Shown one piece after another: positions 12,324 through 26,075 of a stretch of 64,000 nucleotides of DNA; position 1 is the stretch's first letter, and each line of letters opens with the position of its first letter. The notes below the pieces were generated by a model. The model did no database searches. It worked only from the letters and a program-made list of their open reading frames with translations, and was not told the DNA's origin. Source of the stretch: Acanthochlamys bracteata (Eukaryota > Streptophyta > Magnoliopsida > Pandanales > Velloziaceae); assembly GCA_019914995.1 (NCBI GenBank), contig CM034130.1, positions 7,812,001 through 7,876,000 of the forward strand, written 5' to 3'. Both the position numbers and the translations under genes were made by a program.

Positions 12324-15300
12324 ATAGCAATTTCCATGATGGTATGAAAGATGACATGTCTAAGTACTCCAGAAAGGTAAAATTCTTTGTTTGGTACTTC
12401 CGTATCTTGAGCATTTCGGTGTATTATGTAGATGTCATCCTGTCTCATCTCATGGAAGCTTTTGTAAAAACAAAAAGAGAAGCTTGAATTGTAGCTACTT
12501 ATAGATTACGTTCTCTTTAATAAGATGACAACTATAGGAAGTGGTTTTTAACAAAAGTATTGTAAGCCTTTTCTGTTGACTTCTTCGTCAATGCATTAAC
12601 TTTATCCTACATGTACTTCCCTTTGAGCATTTCAGAGACTAATCTGAAGCCCTTAACTTCAATAAATGTACACTGTACAGAGTGTATGATGACTTTGTGC
12701 GTATAATGCATACCTCCACCCTCTGCCATTGAGAAAAATTTAGTAACAATTATTATGGTATTATACAAGGTAACAAATTCTAAATGCATTCTAGCTGTTC
12801 ATATCAGTCTAACATGTTTATCTTGGGATAGCTGAGCTTTGTTTTAATTAAATCGACATATGTAGGCTCGATGGAGGGGACCTTGTTCCTTTGCATTGGG
12901 TGAGAATGTCAAAAATTCTGTTTTTGCATTTAACTAGGGAATTTCTATTCAATGTCAGCACAGGCACCAACCTGAGAGGGACAAACTGTAGAGTGCTTTT
13001 CTGTTCTTTTTTTTTTTTTTTGCTAGTCAACTAATTTGGCTATCTGTTTCATTTACCATTCGACAAGTCAAATATCTTTATGATGAACAACATAGATATT
13101 TCACTTTATTTTGATAGTTGTTGGTACTGAAGTACACACGCAGTTTGGATCTCCATCATTGGAGACGGTTCACATTCTTGAATATTCATTCAGATTTATG
13201 AAATTGACATGTCAACTCCTTGATGTTACTGCTTGAGTCTTGATTAAAAGAGAATTTTATGACAGCCCAAACGCGCACACATATTTGTTGCATTGTATGA
13301 GATCCTCTTTGGGGATTCCAAATGGCAAACCTTGTTTGCTTCACCTTCAGCTAGATATGCAAATAGAAATCTGCAAAAGATAACAGTTTTTCATTTTACA
13401 CTAGTTGGCAGTTTTGGTTAGTGTTCACTTCAGATCCTTCTACAAATTTTTTATTGCTGGTGGATGTTGAAAGTTGGTATGAATGAATCAATGCTGGAGG
13501 AAACTTGAAACAGGCCTTGCGTCTGTATCAATGAGGTCGGTAACCTCACCAATTTACTGAATCGTTTGATTAGTAGTTTAGTTAAGAGTTGTAGAAGTCT
13601 AATTAAGATTTGGAGAAGTCTCACTGTCTCATTACAATTAGGTGCAAATTAGAACATCCCCGTTATGTATTTTATCAAACCTTTTGAATATGTTTTCTAG
13701 AGAATTGAAAAAACATAAACAATCTATTTATATGAAAAAACAATGCAGTCAAGAAAGTTCAGTTACTGTTTCTACAGCTATGATAAAATTATTGGATCAG
13801 GGAATAATAGTCCCAACATCTTATAAATGTTAAGACCTAATTATACTCGCTTATTTTGGGCTGAAATCTTAACGGGGGCAACTGCCCCTATTTCCCCATT
13901 GTAGATTTATTTCGGACTTATTTTGAAATACAATTTAATACAAAAGTCGATTCTAAACTCACTACAAATATAATTAAATGAAAACTTAATTCATTTTTTA
14001 AACTTACTTTTTGAAAATTTAAATATTAAAAAATTACTTTACTGTAACGAAACAAACGGTACCATTATTTGTGACATTTAGGATTTTAATCATATGCATT
14101 CAAAAATCATTACTCGAGATAAGAACTGGTTGTTTACCTTTTTTCCTTCAGGCTTGTTTAGTAAAATCTAACAAAGTCCTTTGCTTCATTGGTTTTTCTT
14201 GTTCAGTTGCCGTGGCTTTAAGACATATTTATCTACTATATAAATTTATTTTTCTAAAAAATATTATTTTAAACTCATTTTAAAATAAAAATAAATTAAA
14301 TTTAGTTATTTCGTCAGAAAATTTTACTGTTAAAATTTAAATTAAAAATTTTATTTAAAAACTCATTCTAATTTAAAATAAATATAGTTTATAATTTAAA
14401 AATTTTTTTGTAAAATCTATTTTCAAAAATTAAATTTAACGATAGCTAAACACGGCCTTAATGAGTTTTGGTAAGACGCATTCGTTGAACGGGGACCTCT
14501 TAAGCATGACACGTTGCTTTGTCTGAATTGTTCAAAGCTGGTAGGACCCGCAAGAGAGAGACACATCAGTTCTTTAAATGCGTTTCCCTGAACAGGTCTT
14601 CTTTCTCTTGCTCGCGTTTCCTGTAACAAACGTTGCGCTGACGTGAGGGATTCGTTTTTTTTTTGTAATGGGAAACGCGTTCAATCCCAGTTTTAACCAA
14701 TACGCATTTTTACCTAGAAAATGCAACGTCTGGTTTAAATCAAGATTATTCAATCGGACGGCTAAGAATGTTTTCATTTATGATGTTCTTTGATATATAT
14801 TTCTCTAGCTGTGTTTATTTTAGTAAGTTCTTGATATTACGTTTTCGTGAGTTGTCTTTCTTAATTTAGGGCCATGATAACTTCATTTGGAAGTAACGAG
14901 CCTCAATTCTTTTTCTTTCTTTGTTATAATTAATGTTTGGATCTATATCTATCAATTGACATTAATCTACTCTATTAATTAATATGATAAAAAATTTACC
15001 TCACAATAGAAGATAACACGCGTGAAATAATTCATATAATCAATCTCTTTATTGAAATAAGATTTTGTTATTATTTAAAATTTATTTGTAATTAATCTTT
15101 GAAGAACACAGACGAATTTTTCAGAGACATAAATGTACAAAAGAAAAACTTGGTTTACGTAGGAAGACTTGTTCTCTTAATTAAAGAAAAAGATGGGTCA
15201 ATGTTGGTACTAAAAGTGCTAAACGCAATAGATAATTCATGTATTAATAGATATCCAATAAATGGAGTACTATTTCACAAAATACAAGCTTCTAGTTTAT

Positions 15301-15355
15301 TAATTTCCATTTTTAATAGTTTCGCAATAAATTTATTCTGTTTCAATTTTTTGTT
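12324..15355. other. Intergenic region downstream of PSB33
   Basis: About 3 kb without a supportable gene. The first few hundred bases are presumably PSB33 3'UTR. The stretches near 13900-14060 and 14230-14460 are strongly AT-rich and repeat-like, the latter ending in a CTAAACACGGCC edge. Short open frames here have no coding character that I can recognise. Confidence 0.55.
14230..14462. repeat. AT-rich MITE-like block
   Basis: A dense A/T tract with internally repeated AAATTTAA-type words, bounded on the right by GCTAAACACGGCC, an edge common for small plant elements. No autonomous parent or target-site duplication seen. Confidence 0.3.
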
Positions 15356-15359
15356 CCAG

Positions 15360-16038
15360 GAAAGTAGTGAGGAGAGAGAGAGAGATAGAAGCAAGCGAGC
15401 CAGAAGCGATTCTCAATTTCAAATCATCAGAAAAGAAAAGGTTACATTTTTAGTGCAATCTATTACAAATTTGCTTCAATCCTTAATCTCAGTTATTTAG
15501 AATTTCCATAGCCATTCCTGAGTGAAATCATCCGCAAATCAAATTATTCAATCAATTTTCAGTTGAGAATTTCATTGTGCTAAAATTCAGAACCCTTTCT
15601 TGGTTTCAGTTTGACCCGTCGGTGATTTACTGCTGCTGCTTCGGAGCGCACCACCAAAACAATGATTGACCTTGTCATGGTTTCTGAATTGGAGTTTGAG
15701 TGTATGTAAGGAATAATGCTTGCTTGTTGGATTGGTAATTCGTGAAATTAGGGCACAGTCTTATTTTATCGCTAATATGGTTTTTGAAGTTTAAGCTCTC
15801 TGTGCAAGTGGCGATGATTAATGTTCAACTAGTTTTGAGGGTATAATTTGCTTGAATCTTCTGTTTCTCACATTTAAGAGGAAATTTTGGAATTGACTGA
15901 AGAAAAGTGAAAATGAAGTCGTACCCATGCGAGCAACGAGTTCTTTGTTGCTATCGACTCTTTGGAATTTGAAGAAGGGAGGGAGTGTGTGTGGTAGTGA
16001 ATTACCTATTTTAGTAGTTGATAGTTGATTGAGTGCTT
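15360..16038 (+). other. Probable 5' leader of the CDK-like kinase gene
   Basis: A GA-rich block (15370-15440) ends in GAAAAG followed by GTTACATT, a possible donor. A TTTCAG near 15609 could be an acceptor. The following segment to the ATG holds several short upstream reading frames, among them a 15-codon one starting at 15662. Inferred as a leader with an intron. Confidence 0.4.
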
Positions 16039-19000
16039 ATGGGCTGCATTTCATCTAAGAGAATCAACAAGAATGAGTATACTGCAGCGGAAAAGGACAA
16101 AAGATCAAGCCGTTCTTCGAGGCGGTTCATTACATCTTCACGTAGAGATGAGATAGTTGTATTAGACTCTGATGTGATTCCTGAGAATGATGGAAGTAGA
16201 GCAAGGCTCATATCCGAGGGTCAAGATCATGTGGTGTCTCCACCATTACAGTCGTCAGCACAAGGAGAGAGGAGAGTGGTCCCGGCTGTTGATAGGGCCC
16301 GGAAGTCATCAGGACATGGGCGCGTGGGTTGGGGAGATGTTGGGGTTAATGGACTTGACTTCAGTATGAAGTCTCTATCAGTGAAGGACACAGAGGAACA
16401 GTTCAGAATTTCCACTGTGCCAAATGGATTTGAGGCGGAGCAGCTGGCTGCTGGCTGGCCCTCTTGGCTTACAAGCGTGGCAGGGGAGGCAATCAAAGGA
16501 TGGCTGCCTCGGAGAGCGGATTCTTTTGAGAAATTAGATAAGGTAAGCTGGACTTTGCAGTCATTATGTTTTCCTTTGTCCTGTGCATTTCATCTTTTGA
16601 CAATCTCATCAGACATGTCAACCAGAGTATTGTTTCCTTGTTGTTGCTGGGAACTTACTGTGTATACTTTTCATACTGAGTGCTTGAATTACTGTTAGTA
16701 TGCACAATCTTCTCACTCTTTCTTCACTCTATCTTGTTGATCAGTGATGAGGACTTTGGCCCAGTGTTGACTATTTTTTATTTCTCTATTCTTAGAATTT
16801 TGAAATAATAGTTGTTGATTCAAGGGTGATGTAATAAGGTAATATTCTGGTATTAGTAAAAGTAATTTCTAATTGACTGTATAATTATATACGAGATTAA
16901 CTTCCAGAGCAAAACTATTGGGGAATGCCTGTTGTGTGATAGTAGTAACCAAAGGTAAGTGGGTATGGCACTACACATAAAATCAGTTGTAACATGAAGG
17001 CCTCTTGATGCTTCAATGATTCATTCTATGATTTTGAATGAGGCATAGACGTTATTTATATGATTTCTAAACTGAAAGAACTTTCTGTTATATCTACTGT
17101 CAAAGTTGGAAAAAATTATGGATTTCTGAAGGGCAAAGTCTGTGGAAGGAGACAGCCAATTAACTTGGCTAAATCAAAAGTACTATATTTTTTTAAGGTT
17201 GCTTCTTGAAAGTTCTTTCAAGCATCTTTATAAGTACTTTATTGACTTAGAAATACAATTGTTAGGTGTATTTCTGAGTATGCATAGTATGCTTGTAATG
17301 CGTCATATGCTTTTAGTACAGATTGACTTATCTCTATCTGTTGTGACTACAACTCCTTGTTTTGCATTGTAGTTTGTTGTTGTACAGTACGGTGTTGAGT
17401 CTTGTGAACTTTCTGTGTTAGTGTGTGAATACATGAGAATTAATTACAATTTGGAGATTTGTATCTTGTTCTATCTATAAGATTTTGGTTTTTTCTTCTC
17501 TTTGGAACTGTGCAGTTAAGAGCACTTTATTATCTCTTATCATGAACTGAGTTTAGATGAGATTGGAGATCTTGCCCTATCTGTAAGATTTTGTTTTTGC
17601 TTCGCTTCTGATTTATACAGTTCAGAACAGTTTATGTGTTAAGATGAACTGAGTTTAGATGGATGGCTATGTTGGTGGATATGAATACTCTCTAGTTTAA
17701 TTAGTTTAAGAAAATTTTACTTTAAACTCTAGTTGCTTCGTATATTTCTTGACTTTTTCAATTCTATTGCAGATAGGACAAGGAACTTATAGCAATGTTT
17801 ATAGAGCCCGTGATCTTTTAAATGGAAAGATTGTTGCTCTTAAGAAAGTCCGATTTGTAAATATGGATCCTGAAAGTGTGCGCTTTATGGCAAGGGAGAT
17901 TCACATTCTTCGGAAGCTTGATCACCCAAATGTTGTGAAGCTTGAAGGTTTAGTCACATCACGAATGTCTAGCTGTTTGTATCTTGTGTTTGAGTATATG
18001 GAGCATGATCTTGCTGGACTTGCAGCAACTCCTGGTATCAAGTTCACAGAGCCCCAGGTTTTTGTCCTTCCTGGACCTTGCTCTTTATGGCTAATTTGAG
18101 GATCTTTTTGTGAATTTGATACAAGCGATTTGTTTTTCTCTATTCAGGTGAAGTGTTATATGCTTCAATTGCTTCGTGGTCTTGATCATTGCCATAGTCG
18201 TGGTGTTCTGCATCGGGATATCAAGGGTTCCAACCTTCTGATAGACAATCATGGGATTCTAAGAATTGCAGATTTTGGGCTGGCTACTTTTTTCAATCCC
18301 AATCAGAAACAACCATTAACAAGTCGCGTGGTAACACTGTGGTATCGTCCTCCTGAACTATTGCTGGGTGCTACAGAGTATGGTGTTGCCGTGGATCTTT
18401 GGAGTGCTGGGTGCATTCTTGCAGAGATGCTTGCTGGGAAGCCCATCATGCCAGGACGCACTGAGGTATGTAGCATCATATAGTAATCAAGAGCATTGAT
18501 GGACGGCTAGATGGAATTGGTGCAGGACTGGTTATTTCTAGGGTGATGAGCATATAACTAAGTGCGGCTCAGTCAGCTTTATCAAGGCCATAGAGTTGTA
18601 TAAGAGTATACCTCGTGTTTGTTATACAAAGCCACACGATTTGACCAATTAATGTTGGATATGTCCAAAGTCTTCTTTTGTGGAGCTAATGGGCCAATAG
18701 TTGACTCCTTTAGGTCCCAGGAGATTCTTTTTGGTTTGGAAGTTAAAATTCTTGAACTTGAGTAGATATGACTTATAGAGGATAATGAAGATTAGTGCAA
18801 TCAGCTTTCTTACTTTTCTATTTTTTTTCTTTTTGTTACTTATGTTCTTGATGCTATATGTTATAGGTAGAGCAGCTGCACAAAATATTCAAGCTTTGTG
18901 GCTCTCCATCTGAGGAGTACTGGAGGAAATCAAAGCTGCCACATGCAACTATTTTCAAGCCTCAGCACCCCTATAGACGTTGTTTTAATGAAACATACAG

Positions 19001-21664
19001 GGATTTTTCTCCTGCTGCTTTAGCTCTTTTGGACTCTCTGTTGGCAATTGAGCCTGAAGCCCGAGGAACAGCAGCTTCTTCCCTTGAGAGCGAAGTAAGA
19101 ACTAGTTTTTCTCATTTAGACCAAATTGCATTTTCTTTTTCGAGTGATGGATTAGTTGGATGGGTGTTCCAATTTTTACCTTTCTGAAGAAATTTTTTGA
19201 CAAATTAGTGTTTTAGCAAACAGTATTGCATTTTCTTCCATCTATAAAGTTCTTTAGAAGTTTTATATACCTATACATACTGGTATTTTCTTCATTTCTT
19301 AATTTTATTTATTTTTGAAGTTGCGGTGCACAATAAAATTGATGTCCATTTTTTAAAAACAATACATATTTTGAGGTTTGGTTGGATTAAGTTGGGAGCC
19401 ACCCATAGAATCATGTCAAAATTTTCTGACCTGGATTCTTTGAAGAGGATCAATAGCTGTCCCTGCTTAGTTGGATAAGGTTTGGTTCATTATATGGAAA
19501 GACGTCTCCTGAATTAGCATATTTCTGTCGCGTTTTTCATTATACAGTTTAAATAAAGAAACATAAACTCTTATGAAATACTTTAGGACAGTAATGGTAT
19601 CGGTTATTAATGGTTTAACTTATTGTACAACTTTTATATTATTTTTTGGGTTTTTTGTTTGATTAATATATTATTTTAACAGTTGCTGTACTACTTCCAT
19701 TTCTTCTTTTAAGTGCTTCTTCAATCTCTGTTTTCCAGTACTTCTCATCAAAACCACTCGCATGCGATCCTTCGAGCCTGCCTAAGTATCCACCAAGCAA
19801 GGAGCTTGATGCGAAACTTCGTGATGAGGAAGCTAGGAGGTAGTCTTTTATCTTTTTTCGTATATAAGAGTTCTTCTTCTAGGAGTAGGGACAAGAACAT
19901 TTTAGTGCATGCCTTCATTGTGTCCCTTTCTTTTGCTCTCCTCTCCCCTTCGATATGAACTACAGTCAAAGTTGCCACTTTTTGGTACTATCAACAGGCA
20001 AAGAGCAGCTGCTATCAAAGGGCGTGGATCACAATCTGGTAGACAGAATCCCAGAGAATCCAAAGCACTACCTGTGCCAGATGCAAATGCAGAAATGCAG
20101 GTCTCACTGCAGGTAAACTTCTACCTTTTGTAGAGAGTGCAATACTTACTGCCATAATAATAAGATAAATGATCTACAAGAAAGCCACTGTATGAAGGTT
20201 TGCGTAGCGATCTTCACAAAGGACTTTGGACATCTTTCCTTGAATATTTTTCATGCATTTAGACAAAACATATTAGACATGATTTGAGCTCATATAGAAG
20301 CTTAAAGTGTAGACAGGAAACAAAAAAGAAAAAAAAACACAATTGGGTTTTTTTCCTTCTTAAATATATTATCAATTCAACATGACATGAATGGAGTGCA
20401 GGCCACATTGCGCTTATTCCAATGTGTTTCTTAGGAGCATGGATACTAGTTTGAATATGAGACTTTGTAGTGCTCTTATTCACAATACTATTATCTCAGT
20501 GTAATTAATGCATGTAACCATGCAGTTGTTTTTCTCATGTTTTGTGCTCTTAATTTTCTTTCTTAACAGCTAGAAATTTTCACTAACAATCTACCTGAGA
20601 GGCTTCTGTTTGTATTACCCCTTCACATTTTTAAGGCTGCTAATATTCAAGATATATGACTAACATATTAGACTTTATCTGGTGTAATCTGTTTTAAATT
20701 CTGTAGTTGTTAAGAGCTGCTGCATGTTCCTAGAATTTAGTTGTGAGAAACTGATGCCGATACAAGGTTGCAGTAGTTTGAGTCTTTTTAGTAGGACCCA
20801 CACTATACAAATGAACCAACAGAGTGCTGTTAGGAGTATTTCCTCTTACCGTTTGAATTGGAATTAGTTGTATAAATTTCTCTTGTGCTTAATCAATGTT
20901 GTGCAGAAGCGCCATGCTCTGGCAAATCCCAAGAGCATTAGTGAGAAGTATACCTCGCAAGATGATGGCGGGTCTGGTTTTCCAATTGACCCTTCCAAGG
21001 GTGGAGCAGCAAATGGTCTTTCTCGTTATGCACCACCTTTGCATCATCATGGTGTCATTGGAAACTCATGGGACAAGAAAGCACAGGGAGATGAACCACG
21101 GCTGCTTTATAGCAGTTCATCCAATACTAGGAGGGCATCGAATGACCTGCAATCAAGAACACAAAGATCATATGCAGCTCATGGAGGGGGTGCAGACTTG
21201 TCAAACCGTTCAGGGTTGGTGGCTGCAAGAAGTAGTGCAAACTCCAGATATGGACGTCTTGAAATTCCTGAGCACTCAGAGAAATTGCTGGATAGGCCAT
21301 CCTCCTCACATAAGGAAGATGACAGAAGGGGAGGCAAAGAGGTTGCACCAGTAAGATTGCCACATAAACAAAACTGTGTTGCATATTGATCAAGTAATGC
21401 GTTTCAGGTTCTTATGCTAACAATTAACATTCTTTCGGTTGAATCCAGGCTTATGTTGCTAAAAGGAGTAGGATTCACTATTCTGGACCATTGATGCCTC
21501 CGGGAGGTAACATCGAAGAGATGCTCAGGGAGCATGAGAAGCAAGTTCAACAAGCCGTACGCAAGGCCCATGTTGATAGAACCAAGACCAAGAAACCTTA
21601 TGGAGAGAGGGGTCAGTTTGAAGCCTTACTCTTCCCTAGTAGAAATAGCACTGTAGATACATAG
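16039..21664 (+). CDS. CDK-like Ser/Thr kinase (IBS1 / At1g54610 type), N-myristoylation motif
   Basis: Eight exons (16039-16542, 17773-18057, 18148-18465, 18867-19094, 19739-19839, 19998-20112, 20907-21350, 21449-21664) join in frame to 736 residues. The start MGCISSK is a consensus N-myristoylation and palmitoylation site, implying membrane attachment. Residues 1-165 are a charged linker. The kinase domain follows: IGQGTYSNVY (about 169), catalytic Lys (ALKK, about 192), HRDIKGSNLL (about 285), DFG (about 305), and WYRPPELLLG of the CDK class. The helix motif DPESVRFMAREI resembles plant CDKC/CDK9-like kinases. The long basic C-terminal region (about 440-736) is low complexity and ends in a conserved YSGPLMPPGGNIEEML block. 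Family members act in plant signalling (IBS1 in BABA priming), with substrates mostly unknown. All catalytic residues are present. Confidence 0.92.
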
Positions 21665-22598
21665 CATGAGATTGGATACATTGGAGTTTTTAGCTGACTT
21701 TGTAGCGTACTTGGGCATTTGTTCTGGAGCTTCCTTAGATGAACTCCGCCTTTGAAGCAATCTCTCGAAGGATTCTTCTGAAGAGTTGTTGTGGTTTGTG
21801 ATGATCACAGCTGCTGCTACCAGCGTTTGCTGCAATGCTTGTTAAAAACTGAGGAGCCAAGTGTATATCTTTTAGAGCTCCTGGAAGCGAATACTTTATG
21901 CACTTTGACATGTAGTGTTAGTCAGGCTGCACAAAGCCCCTTGGTTACTGGTATATCAGGACAACTGATTGGGAAGGGTTTGTGTAGCCAATTCTTTTTT
22001 AATATAATTATGTGTTCGTTATATAATAGAATGGCTGATTCTTTGTTTACAACTGATGGTATTGTGTATATATATTAAGGTTTTGTACAGTCAATCCTAA
22101 GGTTTTGCCCTTTGCATTTTGATAAAGATATACTCCAGAGACCGTCCATGTATATGCCATCAAATAACGAAAGAACGATACTACGTACAAGGTTTTTAAT
22201 ACCAATATTGGTCCCTATACTAATTAGGTTTTGTCACTTTTGGTCCCAAATTTTCATAATGTCGCTTTTAATCTCTATACTATAAGCGAGAAATACTTTA
22301 GATAGTATTAAGATTAAAACTAATATTATAAAAGTTTAGGACTAAAAGCAGCAACATAATAATAATACAGAGTCCAATGATTGCATTAAATCTACATACA
22401 ACAATTTCAAACACATCATCCGCACAAAGCTGGTGGATATTGTAAGAGTATATGCCGCAGAGAGGCATTTCTTGAACATACATTTACAACAAACATATGA
22501 ATCAAACAAAAAAAGGAAAGAAAAGCTATAAAACAATAAAATGATTTATATCATCTGTACAATTAATCTATATTATACTTTAAGCCTTGAACAAGCCT
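21665..22598. other. 3' flank between convergent kinase and DUF179 genes
   Basis: Contains the kinase 3'UTR and a small repeat (about 22195-22350). No additional gene is visible. Confidence 0.5.
22195..22350. repeat. MITE-like element with TTGGTCCC-type ends
   Basis: TTGGTCCCTATACTAATTAG and TTTTGGTCCCAAATTTTCAT on the left, with AAAAGTTTAGGACTAAAAGC on the right as a degenerate inverted counterpart. This is the arrangement of common short plant elements. Family not assigned. Confidence 0.45.
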
Positions 22599-24657
22599 TC
22601 AGAAATTGTCTTGCTTTGGCTTCCTGCTCAGTTCCAGATATTGTCCACCCATAAGTTGCAAAATCTCCTCCCACAAATTTGAGGATTCTGATGATGTTCT
22701 GGCAATTAAGTGCGAGCTACAAGCTGCAACAACCCAGTAATCAGACTCAATCTCTTCCATCAGCTGGTCCAACTGCCATCCAGCATACCCAAAGAAGAAT
22801 CTGAAGTCCTCTGACCTAACCACACCCTTCTTTAGCAGATCTGCAGCCACATCTAGGTCATGCTTAACTCCAAAGCAAATGCCTGGAACTACTTTTTCAA
22901 AACTCCGACTGCGTTGTTTTTCACCCATGTTAAGTAAAAACATGCTGGCATCAAGGGGGCCCCCATAATGCAAAGAACAATCGCCAAAGGTAGTTTCAAG
23001 GTCATAGTTTCTTTGCTTCATGTTTTTAATCTTCTTATTTAGGGGCCTGTTTATGATTATTCCGAAGGGTCCCTCTCTTGGATCTCTTGTTCCCAGTCTC
23101 AGGAGAAACACCACACTCCTCTCAAAGCTGCGGACACCATCAAGCTTTTCGGTGGCAACTAAAACACACCCAGTCTCTGGCATGGGTATAGGATGTGCCC
23201 ATCTTTGACCAAGTCTAGGTTTTGGCTCATGTAAGTTTGTGAGGTCTGATGAAGAACTGGAATCTACCAGCAGCACCTGATGACATGAAAGAAGATATAA
23301 GAGGAAAGCACAATATAGGAACTGATGACATAAAATGAGAACTAAGACAAATGGCACCAGAAAGGATTAAGGAATCAACCATGGACAGAAAATAATAACC
23401 AAAAAACACAAATGCACTAATGGGAAGTCCAGAAACTTGATCTTGGTTCTCAGCATTGTCAAAGTTAACAGAACCCGACAAAGAAACTAGTTCTTACAAA
23501 GAAAGACAATGTGAAATCTCCTAAGACAAAGAACCTCACAGCAGAGGTATAACAAGAAAATCTGATAGCTGACTGATAATGTTCATCAAATGGTGGGAAA
23601 CCTTAATGTCTAGAGTGCCCAATTCTCGCATGCAAGGAGGTTGGCCACCAAAAGAATAAAAAGAACTATTGGAGGTGGAATAGGACAATGCATACATATA
23701 AGATTTTGCCATCAGTTTTAAAGTTTAAAGTAACCTGCTCTCTAGAAACAAGATCAGCTCTGAAGTCACGCCAATCATGCAATTTGTATGATTTGTCAGC
23801 TGCATCCTTTTTTTCTGCCTTATCATTTAGATCATCTCCTTCAGCATCTGATGGACCGTTCTTTCCTAGAAACAGAATATGTTGATTACACAAATCAAAT
23901 GACCTATCACATAGAAATTATCACTTGGCTATTCACAAACAAAAGCACATAAATTGTATACTGTGACAACAAGTACTTTGATCATATTTAAGAATGATAA
24001 CGATTGATAAAATTCATATTTAAGATGAAAGCTCTAACAAATAATTACTTGAACTGCACAATGCCATCTTTAAATTTGAATAAAACTTTTGTGGTAAAGT
24101 CAGTGCTCGAACAAATTTTGAATTAGTCTTTCATGTAACCCTCAAATAAGGCTTCACAGCCTACCCTATTCCCCCGACAATTTATAGACTGCCTTTCCCA
24201 TAACAAAATTGGTCATGAATGGTAAACATATACACGACAGCGTTTCGTTCTGGCATTATACAAAAGTAATTTCAGTTATTACTACTAAGAATGTTATCTA
24301 ATCTAATAATTCAAATGTTAATAGCAAAGTGATGCACTATCCTCCCATGAAACCACCACAAACACCTGAAATCAATTCTCTTTAAGAGGGGAGAAAAAAG
24401 AAAAGAACAATCTAGAAGAACCAAAGCCAATTACCACTCTTCTTCGCCCTCGCCTGCAAAGCCCACGACCTCGTTCCGTTCCGCCTCAAAAAACTAATTC
24501 CAATACCTCCACCTCCTACACCGGCGAACTCGTCGTCACCGGCGGGGAAGATTCTCACAGCCGCCGGTGAACCTTTCATGATTCTCCGTCGTTGTGGGGT
24601 CCATAACGTGGTCCCATTACAACCGTTACCGTTGAGCTCGATTGCCCACACCCTCAT
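22599..24657 (-). CDS. YqgE/AlgH-like (DUF179, UPF0301) protein, plastid type
   Basis: Three exons (24657-24435, 23865-23735, 23276-22599) give 343 residues. The N-terminal ~75 residues are basic and Gly/Arg-rich (MRVWAIELNGNG start), compatible with a plastid transit peptide. A variable acidic linker follows (DAEGDDLNDKAEKKDAADK). The DUF179 domain fills the C-terminal two thirds: PETGCVLVATEKLDG, FERSVVFLL, EGPFGIIINRPL, LHYGGPLD, and FFFGYAGWQLDQL. These are the conserved blocks of bacterial YqgE/AlgH. The biochemical function is unknown in bacteria and plants. A minus-strand TATA box about 130 bases upstream supports this ATG. The long last exon holds the whole conserved domain. Confidence 0.9.
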
Positions 24658-24784
24658 CGTCTTCAATTTATCTAATCTACAACTGTAAAAAACAACCAGA
24701 ATGGGAAAGGAAGCAAAAAGAACAAAAAAGACGGAAACTTTTTCAATGAGTTCGAAATACAAGAAATTGAATTCTACTAAGAAC

Positions 24785-24792
24785 TATTTATA
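24785..24792 (-). promoter_or_regulatory. TATA box of the DUF179 gene
   Basis: Reads TATAAATA on the minus strand and predicts transcription start near 24755-24760, about 100 bases before the ATG. A TGGGCC site II motif lies further upstream (about 25080). Confidence 0.6.
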
Positions 24793-24799
24793 AGGGCGT

Positions 24800-25850
24800 T
24801 TAGTTAATGGCTGTTATAAATGAGTGAGTGAGTCAGAAAACTGAAGGTGAGATTAAGTCAGCTTCGTCCGGTGCATTTGCGTATAGAAACCGTTGGATTA
24901 AATTTTAAGGGTTTAAATTGGATGAGAGAGATATGAAGGAGGTGACGTGACCGGAGTGGATGATTAGAAAAGCATATTCGAGTGAGCCTACTTTGGGTCC
25001 GAGTTAACTCAATCAGCTCTGGATTGGACTCACCGCGTCCGCACAAATTTGGGATCGCGGATGTAATTTGGACTGAAAATGGGCCAAGCCTTTCTAATTT
25101 ATTGTTTTTTCGTTTTTGAGCACGAGTCAAATTTATCAATAATTATTTGCCGACTAGGGTAGCCTTCAGTCTAACGTGCTGTGTAGGATTCATCTATATT
25201 TTTATTTTATAGTTTTTAATAAATTTATAAAATTTTATATCATAAAATTTAGTATTATTTATTATGTTTTATAAAATAAAAATTAAACTTATTGTAAAAA
25301 AATTTAACTTTTTATTTAAGAAAAATTTTGTTTCAAAAAAACTCTAAAACATTCTCATATAATAAAAAGATAGAAGATAGTCCCTAAATAAAACCGGTTA
25401 TAGCTAACCTGGTTCAATATTCCGTTTAATTTTATAATATATTCAGAAATAAAACTTTCCGGCTTCTGTTTTCTTTATTTTATAATTTTATTGATCCAAT
25501 AGTTCAAGTAGTAGTAAAACACTCATGCATATTGCATTATTATGTAGTTAATTAGTAGTAAAACACTCAATGCAAAGACTACATCGGTTACAAAGTAATT
25601 TTCTTTATTCTTTTCATTAAATATAAAATAAAATAAATAAATTAGAAATACTGGGTCAAGCAAGTTTCCCAAACAGTTTGGATCTCTATACCTTTTGCTC
25701 CACTTCGATCTGTTTGTTTTTCAGTCTCCTAATTCTTCTCCGCTTCTTTATCAGCTTACCAAGTTTTTCCTTTTTCTTTAGAGACAGGGATATGCATTAG
25801 TTATCCACTTTTTTAAAAACTTTTCAAAAGGTAGTTTAATAGTTCTAGGT
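24800..25850. other. Divergent intergenic region between DUF179 and LHT-like genes
   Basis: Holds the DUF179 promoter and an AT-rich repeat-like block (25190-25350). No gene recognised. Confidence 0.5.
25190..25350. repeat. AT-rich MITE-like block
   Basis: Dense A/T sequence with imperfect internal palindromes, similar in style to the blocks at 38100-38290 and 59940-60110. Family unknown. Confidence 0.3.
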
Positions 25851-25854
25851 ATCT

Positions 25855-25876
25855 TATTCTTATATATATATATATA
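25855..25876 (+). promoter_or_regulatory. TA-repeat / TATA region of the LHT-like gene
   Basis: A (TA)n tract followed by CACACTCAAG lies about 200 bases before the ATG. It can serve as TATA box. A donor-like AAGGTAATCT near 25930 suggests a 5'UTR intron. Confidence 0.45.
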
Positions 25877-26075
25877 CACACTCAAGAATCTCTTCTGTTG
25901 ATTGCATCTCTCAGGATAAAAAATTCAAGGTAATCTGTCGCCTCTACCAATGATTCTATGATCTCAATTACCTTTCTTTTCACCTCAGTAATTCTGCATT
26001 GTTTTTCTTTTGCTGTTGTTATTTTATGTTAAGCAGAGCAGGAAGAAACTAAGAAGGTAGATCAAGAGAATCACC

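Noticed and set aside
16033..16038. Earlier start for the CDK-like kinase (two extra codons)
   Set aside because: The codon at 16033 is GTG. The ATG at 16039 gives the expected myristoylation motif MGC.
24660..24762. Hydrophobic N-terminal extension of the DUF179 protein
   Set aside because: No ATG in that stretch (the frame opens with TTG), and the TATA box places transcription start inside it.
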